From: JAFNAG01 sp963739235
Lineage (GTDB): Bacteria; Acidobacteriota; UBA6911
Reading direction: 5' to 3'
Assembly (NCBI GenBank): GCA_963739235.1
Contig: CAVTZY010000032.1
Location: 124,001-188,000, forward strand
DNA length: 64,000 nucleotides
Positions 7,913 to 17,810 of this stretch are shown piece after piece (the first letter of the stretch is position 1; each line of letters begins with the position of its first letter). A model generated the notes under the pieces. That model was not told the origin of the DNA and did no database searches. It saw only the letters and a program-made list of their open reading frames with translations. Made by a program: the position numbers and the translations under genes.

Positions 7913-8356
7913 TCATGGCATGCGCGCGAATCGGGTTACTACGATCTCATCGATGGATTTCTGATCTTCCCGGTCGAGCGCCACACAATATTCCTTCTGC
8001 CTTTTTTTCTTGAGGTTTTCGATCATCTGCTTGTTGCGAGAGGCCTCGATCATGATCTGCTTCTGTGTTTCGAGGTTTTTCTCCAGCTGGGCGGCTCGTT
8101 CGTTCGATCGCTGGATCTCCTGCTCGAGGCGGTCGAGAAAGAGGTAAAACCAACTGATCTCCTGCGCATCATAAACGCCCGATTTTTTCAACGTCAGCTC
8201 CGACAGTGCGTTCCTCTGCTGGGTTTGCAGTGCATCCTTGTGATTGAGTTCCGCCAGCAATTCCGCACGCATGAGCGAGAACTTGTTGCGCTCCTTCTCT
8301 TCGAGATGGATCCGGTGCTGCAGAAGGGTCTCAAGACGGAACACGAACTTTCTCAT
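7913..8356 (-). CDS. fliJ: Flagellar export chaperone FliJ
   Basis: FliJ is the central-stalk-like coiled coil that links the FliI ATPase ring to the FlhA export gate. 147 residues, almost wholly charged coiled coil, with the family start FVFRLETLLQHRIHLEEKER and the heptad-rich LYLFLDRLEQEIQRSNE-like middle (actual start of that part YLFLDRLEQEIQ). It starts one base upstream of the fliI stop and precedes fliK, the standard location. Confidence 0.88.
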   Translation of the reverse strand: MRKFVFRLETLLQHRIHLEEKERNKFSLMRAELLAELNHKDALQTQQRNALSELTLKKSGVYDAQEISWFYLFLDRLEQEIQRSNERAAQLEKNLETQKQIMIEASRNKQMIENLKKKRQKEYCVALDREDQKSIDEIVVTRFARMP

Positions 8357-8357
8357 T

Positions 8358-9689
8358 TCAGCAATCCTGCGTGATTTCGATCACCCTGGACATGGCGTTC
8401 TCGGCGCTCACGTGCTCATCCTGGCGCTGCTTGAGAAAAGCGTTGATGGAGTCGATCTTGGCAAGCGCCATGTCGATCTTGGGATTGCTCCCCTTTACAT
8501 AGGCGCCAATGTTGATCATGTCTTCAGCCTTCTGGTAAGTGGAGATCAGCTCGCGTACTTTGCCGGCTTTCTCGGTAAAAGGGGTGGGCACAAGTTCGGG
8601 CATCAATCGGCTGATGCTGGCAAGGACATCAATGCAGGGATAATGATTGCGCCAGGCCAGTTCCCGCGACAGCACCACGTGGCCATCGAGAAGGGAGCGG
8701 ACAGCATCGGCCACGGGCTCGTTCATGTCATCGCCCTCCACGAGCACGGTATAAAAACCGGTGATGCTCCCTCCGGACAATGAAATTGCCGGCACGCTCA
8801 ACCAGCCGGGGCAGGAGGGCAAAGACCGACGGGGTATATCCCTTCGAGGATGGAGGCTCGCCTGCCGCGAGACCTACTTCCCGCTGGGCCATGGCAAAGC
8901 GCGTGATCGAGTCCATCATCAGCAACACGTCTTTCCCCTGGTCGCGGAAGAATTCCGCCAGACTGGAAGCCAGCATCGCGGCGCGGATGCGAAGAAGCGG
9001 AGGTTGATCCGAGGTAGAGACGACAACCACGGAGCGCCGCAGGCCTTCCGGGCCCAAGTCCTTCTCGATGAACCCGCGAACTTCCCTGCCGCGTTCACCC
9101 ACAAGGCTGATCACATTGACATCGGCAGACGTATAGCGGGCCATCATTCCCAGGAGCGTGCTCTTGCCGACACCACTGCCTCCGAAGATGCCAATGCGCT
9201 GGCCCTTCCCGCAGGTGAGGAGCCCGTCGATAGCGCGGATGCCCGTGCCCAGGATGTCCTCGATATTTCTGCGTTCCAGCGGATTGGTTCCGGCGGGTTG
9301 CAGGGGATATTCAGATTCTGCCAGGATGGGGCCGAGACCGTCGATGGGTTTCCCCATCCCGTTGATGACCCGCCCGAGAAGAGCGGGATGAGACAGGTAC
9401 GCTCCCCTGCTTCTTCCTGCAGACGATTTTATCCCCGAGCTTGACGCCTTGCACTTTGAACAGCGGCATCGACAGCACAAAATTGTCGCGGAATCCTATG
9501 ACCTCGGCTGGAATCGGATCGGTGCGCCCTTGCCCGATGATTTCGCACAATTCGCCGACAGAGGCCGGCGGTCCCTGGGACTCGACAACCAGACCGACTG
9601 CCCGTTTCACCGAGCCGACAGTTTTGATCGGATTCATAATTTCGGAGCTTTTGAAAGTACGGCGCCAAGTTGACAGTTTCCGGGTTCAT
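8358..9689 (-). CDS. fliI: Flagellum-specific ATPase FliI (three frameshifts in this sequence)
   Basis: FliI is the hexameric ATPase of flagellar protein export. The protein reads in four frame segments: start MNPETVNLAPYFQKLRN from 9689; then KTVGSVKRAVGLVVESQGP to about 9400; then the catalytic core, with Walker A GIFGGSGVGKSTLLG, LVGERGREVRGF, Walker B KDVLLMMDSITRFAMA and PSSKGYTPSVFALLPRLVER, to about 8780; then GSITGFYTVLVEGDDMNEPV to the stop at 8358. Each join (near 9640, 9390 and 8770) is fixed by removing one extra base. Complete motifs on both sides argue for consensus errors rather than a pseudogene. Reconstructed length is about 440 residues, normal for FliI. Confidence 0.9.
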
Positions 9690-9694
9690 GATGC

Positions 9695-10358
9695 CTATTC
9701 CCCGCTGCCCAAAAAGGCGCGTTCGACTTCGCGGAACTCTTCTTCAATGCGTGCGTCGATATCGCCGCATTCGGCTTCGATGAGACATCCGCCCCGTTCA
9801 ATGGATTTGTCGGCGAGCAAAACCATTTCCCGCTCGCTTTCTCCGGGCCGCATTGCGGCCGCGCGCTGCTCGAGCATGAAGGAATAGTCTGCGGGATGAA
9901 GATGGATGGTCACCGCCGACTTAACGGCCACGTGGCTGAGGGCAACTCTGACCAGGGTCTGGATGATCTCGCGGTCGACCTGCACTTCACGGTGCACGAC
10001 TTTCTTCGCCACTTCCAGCGCAAGTTTCACTACATCCCGCTCGGCTTGCAGGTAAAGCGCAGGTTTGAGCCTGCCGACCTCTAGGATGGTATCGGCAGTA
10101 GCGCTTCATCATCGCCTCGATCTTTCTTTCGGCAATTTCCAGCCCTGCCTTTTCCCCTTGGCGGAAGCCGTTTTCATAGGCGGTCTTCTCGATCTGAGCA
10201 GGATCGGAGGAAGGTGATTTCCCTTCCAGCCTCCTCAGCGTTGCCGCCGCCTGCATCCAGGCAGGTGCTTCCTGCTTCGAGGCGGATTCCGTTTCCCCGG
10301 CAAAAGTGATTTTTCGGATTTGTGTTTCAGCCTGATCTTGCTTTTTGATGAGTCGCAC
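9695..10358 (-). CDS. fliH: Flagellar assembly protein FliH (one frameshift)
   Basis: FliH is the stator-like regulator of the FliI ATPase and tethers it to the C-ring. The N-terminal part (MRLIKKQDQAETQIRKITF to AYENGFRQGEKAGLEIAERK, MMKRY) and the C-terminal part (RDVVKLALEVAKKVVHREVQ to EREMVLLADKSIERGGCLIE) are in different frames; removing one base near 10095 joins them as MMKRY-x-DTILEVGRLKPALYLQ. The result is about 220 residues, a usual length, with the GFRQG and KVVHREV patterns of FliH/YscL. It lies between fliG and fliI, 5 bases before the latter. Confidence 0.85.
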
Positions 10359-10396
10359 GGCAATGGTCCCAAGATGTCAGAGGTCACGATGCTGAT

Positions 10397-11407
10397 TCAG
10401 CTCACGTACTCGTCCGATCCGCCACCCTTGATGCTGATGACGCCTTCCTGATCCAGTTTGCGCACAACGGCAACGATCTCCTGTTGAGTGGCTTCTACTT
10501 CCTTGATTTTCACGGGGCCAAGAACATCCATATCCTCTTTCAGCATTTCCACGGCGCGTGTGGACATGTAGCGGAAAAATTGCTTCTTCATCTCCTCGCT
10601 GACGCCCTTGAGGGCAACGGTAAGAGTCTTTTTGTCCACGCGCTGGATGATTTCGCGCATGCCGGCATCATCGATGAGCAGAATGTCATCGAAGGTAAAC
10701 ATCAGGTTGCGAATGCTCAAAGCAAGGTTGGGGTTATCGTTCTCGATCTTCTCGAGGATGGCAACCGATACGTTCGTATCCAGACGATTGATCAGCTCTG
10801 CCACGGCCCGGATACCGCCATAGGATTCGCGGCTGACATCTCCGAGGGCCTGAAGTTTCTGCGAGAGGTTGCTGGTGATCTTGCTGATGATCTCGGGCGA
10901 TATTTGCTCGAGGTTGGCCATGCGCATCACGACATCGCCCCGTAACTGAGCAGGGAGAGAGTTAAGCAGGGCTGCCGCCTGGGTGGTGTTCAGATGGGCA
11001 AGCACCAGCGCAATTGTCTGCGGGTGCTCGTTCTGGATGAACTTCGAGAGCTGGGCTGGGATCGGCTTTCTGCAGACTGTCGAAACCCGACGGTGCCGCT
11101 CTGCAGGGCCAGGGTGACGCGATCGAGAGCCTCTTGGACAGATCAGGTCCAAGGCCTTGATAAGCAGCTTCCTGGCATAGTCGGTCCCACCCTGCATCAG
11201 GTAGGATCGCGCCAGCGTCATTTTGTAGTAGTCATCCAGCACGCTGTCGGCGGCTTGGGGTTCGATCCGCCCCAGCCTGGAGATTTCTTTGGTGATCTCC
11301 TGGACCTCCTCTTCCTGGAGGAAGCGGAAGAGGTTCGCGCTGGTTTCGTCTCCGAGCAGCACCATGAGGATGGCTGCTTTTCTGATCCCTGGTATTTGTT
11401 CTTCCAT
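10397..11407 (-). CDS. fliG: Flagellar motor switch protein FliG (internal compensating frameshifts)
   Basis: FliG is the C-ring protein that contacts the stator and transmits torque. 336 residues: start IPGIRKAAILMVLLGDETSA, middle-domain AQLSKFIQNEHPQTIALVLA and HL, and a C-terminal domain with MFTFDDILLIDDAGMREIIQ and the charged ridge region (LKGVSEEMKKQFFRYMSTRA). About residues 88-115 (11050-11150) read as nonsense, RGSRSRHPGPAERHRR. Other frames there give KRL, then DRVTLALQSGTVGF, then DSLQKADP, the expected FliG sequence. At least four single-base shifts that sum to zero explain this. Starts 12 bases after the fliF stop. Confidence 0.92.
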   Translation of the reverse strand: MEEQIPGIRKAAILMVLLGDETSANLFRFLQEEEVQEITKEISRLGRIEPQAADSVLDDYYKMTLARSYLMQGGTDYARKLLIKALDLICPRGSRSRHPGPAERHRRVSTVCRKPIPAQLSKFIQNEHPQTIALVLAHLNTTQAAALLNSLPAQLRGDVVMRMANLEQISPEIISKITSNLSQKLQALGDVSRESYGGIRAVAELINRLDTNVSVAILEKIENDNPNLALSIRNLMFTFDDILLIDDAGMREIIQRVDKKTLTVALKGVSEEMKKQFFRYMSTRAVEMLKEDMDVLGPVKIKEVEATQQEIVAVVRKLDQEGVISIKGGGSDEYVS

Positions 11408-11419
11408 ATTTCATCTCGG

Positions 11420-13165
11420 CTATTCATGGATCCAGGAGCGGACCAACTGCGACACCTGTTCCGGATCTTTGTTGGCATGTTCAATGACTTTTTTCTTCAG
11501 AACTTCGTACTTGCGGATCCTGCCCCGGCGGCTTCGGCCTCTCGCAGAAGTTCCTGTTCGATGTCGGCTTCAAGTGTGCTGGCTCGATAATGCCGGCGTT
11601 GCCAGCCCCAGTGCTGCGGGAAGGGCCGCAGTTGCTTTTTGCTCCGGGGCAGCAGTGGTACCTCGTTTGGGCTTGGCACCTCCTGCGGCGATCTGACGCG
11701 CCTGGCCTTGAGCCTTTGGGCAGCGCAGGTGTGACCGAAGCGATACTCTGAACACCCGTTTGCGCAACGGCCGGACCAGGAGCAGGTAGGCGAGGAGGAA
11801 AAGTAGAGAGGAATGCCGTGTACTTCATGGCGGGCATCAAGTAGGTCTGGTACTTGACATACCAGGGCACAGGCTGCGCTGTCTTCTACCACGGCAGGTT
11901 CGCTGAAAAATGGCATGTTCTCGAGCGTCACCGTGTCGCCGCGTTTCTCGTCGTATCCGACCGTCGCCAGTACCAGCTGCCGGTATTCGTCGAGTTCCTC
12001 TTTGGCGCTCGGCACATAGGAAGTGACCGTCTTCCCATCCGCGCCCTTGGTGTAAGCCGTCTTGTAATCAAGAAGCACGGCGATCGACACGCCGTCGAAT
12101 GGAACCCTTGGGTTGCACAGTATGGCGCAAGAGCTTGCTGACTTCGTAGTTGGTGACTTCGTTCTGCCGGGTGTGTTCAGGGCCCGTGACTGCAAGCGAC
12201 GACGACGCGTTGTTATCGCCGGATCGTGTCCCGGGGACTCCTCCGACCGGTTTGGCGCCGGTCATTTTTTCATCACTCTTCTGCTGACTGAGGACTACCG
12301 GCGGCGGAGTCGGATTGTAAGTCTCCTCGGTCTGCTCGGAACTCCTGAAATCAAGTTCCACGGATGCGTTGGAGTGTACCTTGCCTTTCCCGACCACAGG
12401 CTCGAGGATCGAGGTGATTTTCGCGACCATGTCCTTCTCGATCTGAGCCTGAATGCCGGACTCCACGTCCGATTGCATGCCGTCACCCGATGACAGGCGC
12501 GAGAGCACCCTCCCTTCCGCATCCACCACCGAAATATTGCGGGTGGGCAGCCCTTGCACCGCTCCTGCGACCAGGTTCACGATGCCGGAAATGCTGCTCT
12601 TCGGCAGTTCCTGGCCCTTCTTCAACCGGACAAAAACGCTCGCCTTGGCTTCTTCCTTTTTTTCCTCGAAGAGCGAGTCCTTCGGCAAAACCAAATGGAC
12701 GCGGGCCTCAACAATCTCTGACAGGCTCGAAATGGTACGGCCCAGCTCGCCTTCCAAAGCGCGCTTGTAGTTCACCTGCTCGGTAAAATCCGTCATGCCG
12801 AACTGGTTTTTATCGAAGATTTCGTAGCCGATCTTGCCGCTGCGCTGGAGACCGGCTTGGGCGATTTCCATCTTTAGGTTGTCGATATCGGCTGTGGAAC
12901 CGGCTACTTCGATCATGGTTCCATCGGAGGAAGTATGGTAATCCTTCTTGAGTTCTTTCAGCTTGGCCGCAATCGCCTGGGCGTCTTCAGGATTCAGGTC
13001 CCTCCAGGCCACAACATAATCAACCCGGTTCATGTAAAAGACCACAGAACCCAGGCCGGCAAGCGCGATCACGGCGAACAGCACGATGGTCGCGCGCTGG
13101 GTCGGCTGGAGGCGAGTCCAAATGACGATCAGTTGATTCAAGAAACTCGGTTTTGTGCCTGCCAC
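11420..13165 (-). CDS. fliF: Flagellar MS-ring protein FliF (several frameshifts in the C-terminal half)
   Basis: FliF builds the inner-membrane MS-ring, the base of the motor. A GTG start at 13165 with a GGAG site gives an intact first 350 residues: membrane segment ATIVLFAVIALAGLGSVVFY, secretin-like ring domains with VEARVHLVLPKDSLFEEKKE and KASVFVRLKKG, and the TRQNEVTNYEVSKLLRHTVQ motif. From about 12140 the frame changes repeatedly: VSIAVLLDYKTAYTKGADGK in one frame, PWYVKYQTYLMPAMKYTAFL in another, then RKRVFRV, and finally KYEVLKKKVIEHANKDPEQV and SQLVRSWIHE (the FliG-binding tail) ending at TAG 11420-11422. At least five single-base errors are needed. All FliF parts are present. Confidence 0.9.
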
Positions 13166-13232
13166 TTCATCGTCTCCGCAAGGGCATGAATTCTCATCCG
13201 CAGAATCTCCCCACCAGCCGCGCCTTCAGGCT

Positions 13233-13541
13233 TTATACCTGCATGCGCATGATTTCCTGGTAGGCCTGCACAATCTTGTTACGAACCTGCATCATCATTT
13301 GAAAGGAGAGATCCGCTTTCTGCACGGCGAGCATGGTGGTGTGCAGATCCTGGGTTTCTCCCGTCATGAGTTTCTGGATTTCGACATCGGACTGCTTCTG
13401 CAACTCATTGGTTGTCGAAATCGCACTTTTCAGCATGTCGCCAAAACTACCACCCTCCTCAGTTTTGCCGGGGGCGCGCGCCCGGGTGATCTCGGGCAGC
13501 TGCATATTGGAACTGATTTGACCGATCAACGGTTCTGCCAT
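13233..13541 (-). CDS. fliE: Flagellar hook-basal body complex protein FliE
   Basis: FliE joins the MS-ring and export gate to the rod. 102 residues, the usual length, with GGSFGDMLKSAISTTNELQK and the conserved TMLAVQKADLSFQMMMQVRN end, finishing IVQAYQEIMRMQV. An AGAGGA site precedes the ATG. It follows flgC by 10 bases, the classic flgB-flgC-fliE order. Confidence 0.94.
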   Translation of the reverse strand: MAEPLIGQISSNMQLPEITRARAPGKTEEGGSFGDMLKSAISTTNELQKQSDVEIQKLMTGETQDLHTTMLAVQKADLSFQMMMQVRNKIVQAYQEIMRMQV

Positions 13542-13551
13542 GAATTTCCTC

Positions 13552-13986
13552 TTACCGGAGAATGTCCAGTGTCTTCACCGCCATTTCCTTGGTGGTGGTG
13601 ATCGCCTGGAGATTTGCTTCATAGGAGCGGGTCGCGGACATCATGTTTACCATCTCCTCCATCGGATTGATGTTGGGATAGGTAACATATCCGTCCTTGT
13701 CCGCATGAGGATGGCCGGGCTCGTAGCGGCGAATGGGAGCCGACTGGTCGGTGATCACCTCGGTTACCTCGACTTTATTCACCCCATCCATGGCATCGCT
13801 GAGCGTTCCACCAAAAGACGGTTCCGGAGGCGTTGCGCCAAAAACCACATCTTTACGTCGATACGGTTCTGTTCCGGCAGGCCCCGTGGTGTTCGCGTTC
13901 ACCAGGTTGCTCACTAATACTTCAAGCCGCTTGCGCTGTGCGGAGAGGCCAGAGGCACCTACTTCCAAAGCGGTCATGAGACTCAT
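13552..13986 (-). CDS. flgC: Flagellar basal-body rod protein FlgC
   Basis: FlgC is a proximal rod subunit exported to the periplasm. 144 residues with the rod-protein start ALEVGASGLSAQRKRLEVLV and SNLVNANTT, the FlgC-type YRRKDVVFGA segment, NPMEEMVNMMSATRSYEANL and the terminal TKEMAVKTLDILR. Its ATG overlaps the flgB stop (TAATG), implying translational coupling. Confidence 0.95.
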   Translation of the reverse strand: MSLMTALEVGASGLSAQRKRLEVLVSNLVNANTTGPAGTEPYRRKDVVFGATPPEPSFGGTLSDAMDGVNKVEVTEVITDQSAPIRRYEPGHPHADKDGYVTYPNINPMEEMVNMMSATRSYEANLQAITTTKEMAVKTLDILR

Positions 13987-14405
13987 TAGCCGATCCTCCC
14001 TTCGTTGATGCTGCTGCTGATGGTACGGAGCTTGGAGCGCAGCAGTTGCGTCATCATGGTGTAGCCAAAGGACGTTTCGCCCAATTTGAGCAGTTCACTG
14101 TCGATGTTCACGTTATTCCGATCGGGACGGCTGGGAAGATCAGGAACTTCGTAAGCCACAGGCTCTGCAGGTGTAAAGCTCCACTCCCCGAGATGTTCGG
14201 GGCGCGTCGCTCTCATGCCCGGAGGCCCAGAGAGAAGTTCTTCAATCGTGGCGTGAAACGAGATTTCCTTGGTCTTATAGCCTGGGGTGTCAATATTGGC
14301 AATGTTCGAAGCAACGACCTGCTGTCGTCTCGACAGTCTGGTCATATAGTTCGACATCGCGTCGATGGTAGGATCTTGAAGTAGTTGCACCTTCAATCGC
14401 TCCAT
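13986..14405 (-). CDS. flgB: Flagellar basal-body rod protein FlgB
   Basis: FlgB is the proximal rod protein adjoining FliE. The product (about 139 residues) shows MSNYMTRLSRRQQVVASNIA, NIDTPGYKTKEISFHATIEE and the C-terminal DSELLKLGETSFGYTMMTQL. The frame is open from 14444, but a sigma-54 -12 element at 14445 puts the transcript start near 14433, so the ATG at 14405 (MERLKVQLLQD) is the usable start. FlgB heads the long flgB-to-fliK transcript. Confidence 0.93.
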   Translation of the reverse strand: MERLKVQLLQDPTIDAMSNYMTRLSRRQQVVASNIANIDTPGYKTKEISFHATIEELLSGPPGMRATRPEHLGEWSFTPAEPVAYEVPDLPSRPDRNNVNIDSELLKLGETSFGYTMMTQLLRSKLRTISSSINEGRIG

Positions 14406-14444
14406 CCTTTCCGCCTCGAACGCCGAGGCCCTTCCTCGTTCCAA

Positions 14445-14459
14445 GCAATCCGATTGCCA
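14445..14459 (-). promoter_or_regulatory. Sigma-54 (-24/-12) promoter of the flgB-flgC-fliE-fliF... operon
   Basis: The minus strand reads TGGCAA-N5-TTGC, one mismatch from the RpoN consensus with exact GG-N10-GC spacing. It lies 40 bases upstream of the flgB start chosen here and just downstream of the NtrC-type regulator gene that ends at 14524. It decides the flgB start. Confidence 0.78.
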
Positions 14460-14523
14460 GAACGAAAACTGTCAGAAATCAGTCATTTTCCACTATGTAC
14501 GGCTCCGGATGAGCCGGAGCAGC

Positions 14524-15870
14524 TCAAATCGATGCCCGGATCTGGGCAACTTTTGCCTGCCTGTCCTGCAGGCCGAACTCGTTCAACTTGTTACGCAACG
14601 TCCGCAAGCTGATCCCCAGCAATCGAGCGGCATGCGTGCGATTGCCGCCGGTGTTTTCCAGGGTCTTCTGGATCAGTTGCCGCTCCATTTCACGTACGGT
14701 CGTGCCGACCGTCGGCGCCCCGTCGGTCATCGCTGCCGGAGCGACAACGAACAGATCTGCAGGCTCGATCACCGGTCCGACAGCGAGGGCCACCGCGCGC
14801 TGGATGGCATTCTCGAGTTCACGCACATTGCCGGGCCACGGATGCTGAGCCAGGGTCTCCAACGCGGCCGGGCTGCACCTCGTTCCGGCCTTGGCAAATG
14901 CCTTCCCATAGCGCTTGCAGAAAAAGTCGGCCAGTAGCGGGATGTCCCCATGCCGTTGTCTCAGCGGGGGGATATTCAGACGGATCACGTTCAGACGATA
15001 ATAAAGGTCCTCACGAAAATCGCCGGCTCTCACCAAGGTGCCCAGGTCTCGATTAGTGGTTGCAATCACTCTTACATCAATACGAACCGGCTCTTTCCCG
15101 CCGATGCGGTCCACCTCATGCTCCTGCAGAACTCGCAGGAGTTTGGCCTGCAGGATCGGGGCCATCTCCCCAATTTCATCCAAAAGGAGAGTGCCGCGGT
15201 GCGCCATTTCGAACTTGCCGGGCTTGGAGACGGATGCGCCCGTGAAGGCCCCCTTTTCAAAACCAAAGAGCTCGCTTTCCAGGAGGTTTTCCGGCAAAGC
15301 CGCACAGTTAACGGCGACGAAGGGACCTGATGAGCGCGGACTCTGCTGGTGAATCATGCGGGCCAGAAGTTCCTTGCCGGTCCCGCTCTCCGCTTCAATC
15401 AGGACTGTTGCGGTGCTCGCGGCCGCCTGGCGGGCACGTGCCAGGACCTGAGAGAAAGCCGGATCCTGCGTGACGATCTCATAACTCGGGCTTGCCTCCC
15501 GCCCGGGCGAATTGTTCAGGGCGCGTCGAACCACGTTTTCGAGAGACTCGGAGGAAAAGGGCTTAAGCAAATAATCAAACGCCCCCTGCTTCATAGCATC
15601 GACCGCATTCTGGATTGTGCCGTACGCCGTCAACAGCACGACGGGTGTCTGGGGGGTAGAGGACTTGACCTTCCTCAAGAGGTCAAAACCGGTCATTTCC
15701 GGCATGCGCATGTCGGTGATTACCAGGTGATAGTACTTCTCTCTCAGGCGGCACAGAGCCTCGCGGGCACTGCCCGCAGTGGTGATCGAATATCCTTCGC
15801 GGCGCAGCGTCTCGTTGATCGCGATCAGCATTTGTGGCTCGTCGTCCACCACCAGAACTTCTTCCGGCAT
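14524..15870 (-). CDS. NtrC-family sigma-54 response regulator, flagellar (FlrC/FleR-like)
   Basis: A phosphorylation-controlled activator of RNA polymerase carrying sigma-54. 448 residues: receiver domain 1-120 (EVLVVDDEPQ, phosphoacceptor Asp in LVITDMRMPEMTG, Lys in DYLLKPF), AAA+ domain about 140-375 with Walker A EAESGTGKEL, the sigma-54 contact loop ESELFGFEKGAFTGA and Walker B LLLDEIGEM, and a Fis-type helix-turn-helix (ARLLGISLRTLRNKLNEFG). It follows its likely kinase by 11 bases and precedes the sigma-54-dependent flgB operon, the arrangement of FlrBC/FleSR in other flagellates. Flagellar class III control is inferred from position. Confidence 0.88.
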   Translation of the reverse strand: MPEEVLVVDDEPQMLIAINETLRREGYSITTAGSAREALCRLREKYYHLVITDMRMPEMTGFDLLRKVKSSTPQTPVVLLTAYGTIQNAVDAMKQGAFDYLLKPFSSESLENVVRRALNNSPGREASPSYEIVTQDPAFSQVLARARQAAASTATVLIEAESGTGKELLARMIHQQSPRSSGPFVAVNCAALPENLLESELFGFEKGAFTGASVSKPGKFEMAHRGTLLLDEIGEMAPILQAKLLRVLQEHEVDRIGGKEPVRIDVRVIATTNRDLGTLVRAGDFREDLYYRLNVIRLNIPPLRQRHGDIPLLADFFCKRYGKAFAKAGTRCSPAALETLAQHPWPGNVRELENAIQRAVALAVGPVIEPADLFVVAPAAMTDGAPTVGTTVREMERQLIQKTLENTGGNRTHAARLLGISLRTLRNKLNEFGLQDRQAKVAQIRASI

Positions 15871-15881
15871 GCATTCCCTCT

Positions 15882-17198
15882 CTAGGCGGCGCCTGAAACC
15901 AGACCGGTTCCAGGAAGCACTATGGTAAAGGTCGTACCTGCATTCACTTCACTCTCCACATGAATAAAGCCGGAGTGCTGCTCGATGATCTGATGAACCA
16001 CGGACAGCCCCAGGCCCGTCCCATTTTTGTTGGTGGTGAAGAAGGGATCGAAGATGCGCGCCAGATTTTCAGGTGGAATGCCTAATCCCGTATCCTTCAC
16101 TATCAGCTCAATTCCGTTGCAGGCAGCTCCTCCCGGCAAGGTATGGACGTCGCGGGTTCCAATAACGATGGAGCCCTTGGCTGGCATGGCCTGCAGCGAG
16201 TTCAGGACCAGGTTCAGGATCATCTGCTTGAGGAGTTCCCGATCCCCGGAGACGTTGCTCTCCCGTGCCTCAAACCTGGTTTCAATCCATACATCGCGCT
16301 GTTTCAGGATGGGCTCGGCAAAGCTCAGAATCTCCCGGATCAGATCATGGAGACTTACCTCCTGAAACTCCGGTGCCAGCGGATTGGCGAAGTGGAGCAT
16401 GTTGGAGACGATGTTATTGAGCGACCGGCTGCCAATGCGGATGTTCTCCGCCCAACGGCCCGGATCGCTCGGGCGAGGGAGTTCCTTTTCGAGAAGCGAT
16501 GCAAACAGCTCGATGCTCCCCAGCGGATTCCGGATCTCGTGGGCCAGCTCCACAGCCATCTCCCCCATGGCGGCGAGGCGCTCCCCCCGGTTGTTGCGCG
16601 CCTCCATGGCCTTGATTTCCGTAATGTCTCGAATGATGTGAAGAGTGCCGGCTTTCGCGCCGGAAGCGCTGCGCAGAGGCGTGCTGGCCGTGGCCAGAAC
16701 CCTCATCTTGTCTCCCAGTACAAAAGGGATCTCAATCTCACCGCTGCCGTCCTCCCGATCGGCAAAAGCAGCAAGATATCTCTGCACAGCAGAATCCCGA
16801 CCCTCGAATTTCTTCCCCTTTGCCTTGCCTGTCGCAGACTGGCCCATTATCTCGGCAGCGACCGGGTTGCAGTGACTTACCTTCCCTGCTTCGTCTACAA
16901 CCAGAACACCACACGGCAGACTTTCGAGAATTCTCGTCAGGAAGTTCTGCGCCTCCGCTTTTTCGCGCAGGCTTTTTTTCAGTTCGCGATTCTTGGCGGC
17001 CAGCTCATCCGATAGCCGGCGCGTCCGTGCCTGGAGCTGTTGAAACGCCGTTTCCAGCGAGCTTGAAGCCTGGGTGAACATATGAAAGGCTTCCAGCAGC
17101 AGCCCGGCTTCGCCGCATTCCTTGTTTTGCTGTAGCAACTCGAGGTTGATCGACAGCGGATTCGACTGGCAAATCGTGGTGTTCGGGCTCGTTCCCAT
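15882..17198 (-). CDS. PAS-domain sensor histidine kinase, flagellar (FlrB/FleS-like)
   Basis: Probably a cytoplasmic histidine kinase phosphorylating the regulator just downstream. About 438 residues from the ATG at 17198, preferred over 17330 because of a GGGGAG site: a coiled coil (LETAFQQLQARTRRLSDELA), one PAS domain around residues 95-215 (ESLPCGVLVVDEAGKVSHCN ... IIRDITEIKAMEARN), H-box ELAHEIRNPLGSIELFASLL, and a HATPase with N-box MILNLVLNSLQAM, DTGLGIPPENL, DPFFTTNKNGTGLGL. No membrane segment, as in FlrB. The partner flgB operon has a sigma-54 promoter. Confidence 0.86.
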   Translation of the reverse strand: MGTSPNTTICQSNPLSINLELLQQNKECGEAGLLLEAFHMFTQASSSLETAFQQLQARTRRLSDELAAKNRELKKSLREKAEAQNFLTRILESLPCGVLVVDEAGKVSHCNPVAAEIMGQSATGKAKGKKFEGRDSAVQRYLAAFADREDGSGEIEIPFVLGDKMRVLATASTPLRSASGAKAGTLHIIRDITEIKAMEARNNRGERLAAMGEMAVELAHEIRNPLGSIELFASLLEKELPRPSDPGRWAENIRIGSRSLNNIVSNMLHFANPLAPEFQEVSLHDLIREILSFAEPILKQRDVWIETRFEARESNVSGDRELLKQMILNLVLNSLQAMPAKGSIVIGTRDVHTLPGGAACNGIELIVKDTGLGIPPENLARIFDPFFTTNKNGTGLGLSVVHQIIEQHSGFIHVESEVNAGTTFTIVLPGTGLVSGAA

Positions 17199-17330
17199 CT
17201 GTGCTGCTCCCCAAAAGTGCCGATCGCCGACTGGCCACGCCGGCACTTCTGCATCAGAATATCCCAACCGATCTAGAGCAAGCCGCATGCCAGCAGCCTG
17301 ATTCCAGTCAAGAGGAATGAAGAAAATCAT

Positions 17331-17629
17331 TTAAATAATTGAAATAGAATAACTTATTTGTTTATATTTCTCTGGGCCCGTGAATCAGGAAGAGGCAAAG
17401 AGCGCCGAAATCTATGAGAAACCAGTCAAATTGTTGACGGTTGAGAGGCCGAGCAGTTGACGTACAGTCACTGAATAATCTAGCCTGCGGGGCTGAGATC
17501 GAAGCGCCAGGTCGGGGTTTTCGAAGTCATAATCTGGAGGATTCGCCACCTCTTCGGCTTTATGGGAATCCGCCTGGTTCCGCTCCGGTGACGCCTAAGG
17601 TTGGAGTTGATTTCCACTCTTGAGAACAG
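17331..17629. other. Region between the flagellar kinase and the IS; possible cut-off 3' end of the receiver gene
   Basis: 17331-17380 is A+T-rich and may hold the promoter of the kinase gene; I see no clear -24/-12 site. If the IS and one TAA duplication are removed, the receiver gene of 19519-20103 stays open on the minus strand through 17629 to a TAG at 17480-17482, adding 49 mostly basic residues. Whether that tail was ever coding is unclear. Confidence 0.35.
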
Positions 17630-17631
17630 TA

Positions 17632-17662
17632 AGCGCCTGCGCAAAAATAACTTCACATTCTG
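17632..17662. repeat. Left terminal inverted repeat of the ISAzo13-type element
   Basis: Perfect inverted match of 31 bases to 19507-19537. It lies about 150 bases before the transposase start. Confidence 0.9.
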
Positions 17663-17810
17663 CGGAGCAACTATCCCAAAGGTCGTTTACGCATCTTGAT
17701 CGTCTATGGGCATCAAATGGCCATTTATCAATAAATTTATGAGATGGTTGGGAATCATGGGTGTGGTATAATTCGTCCTGGTAGACTCTTTTCAGGAGGA
17801 ACTATACCAC

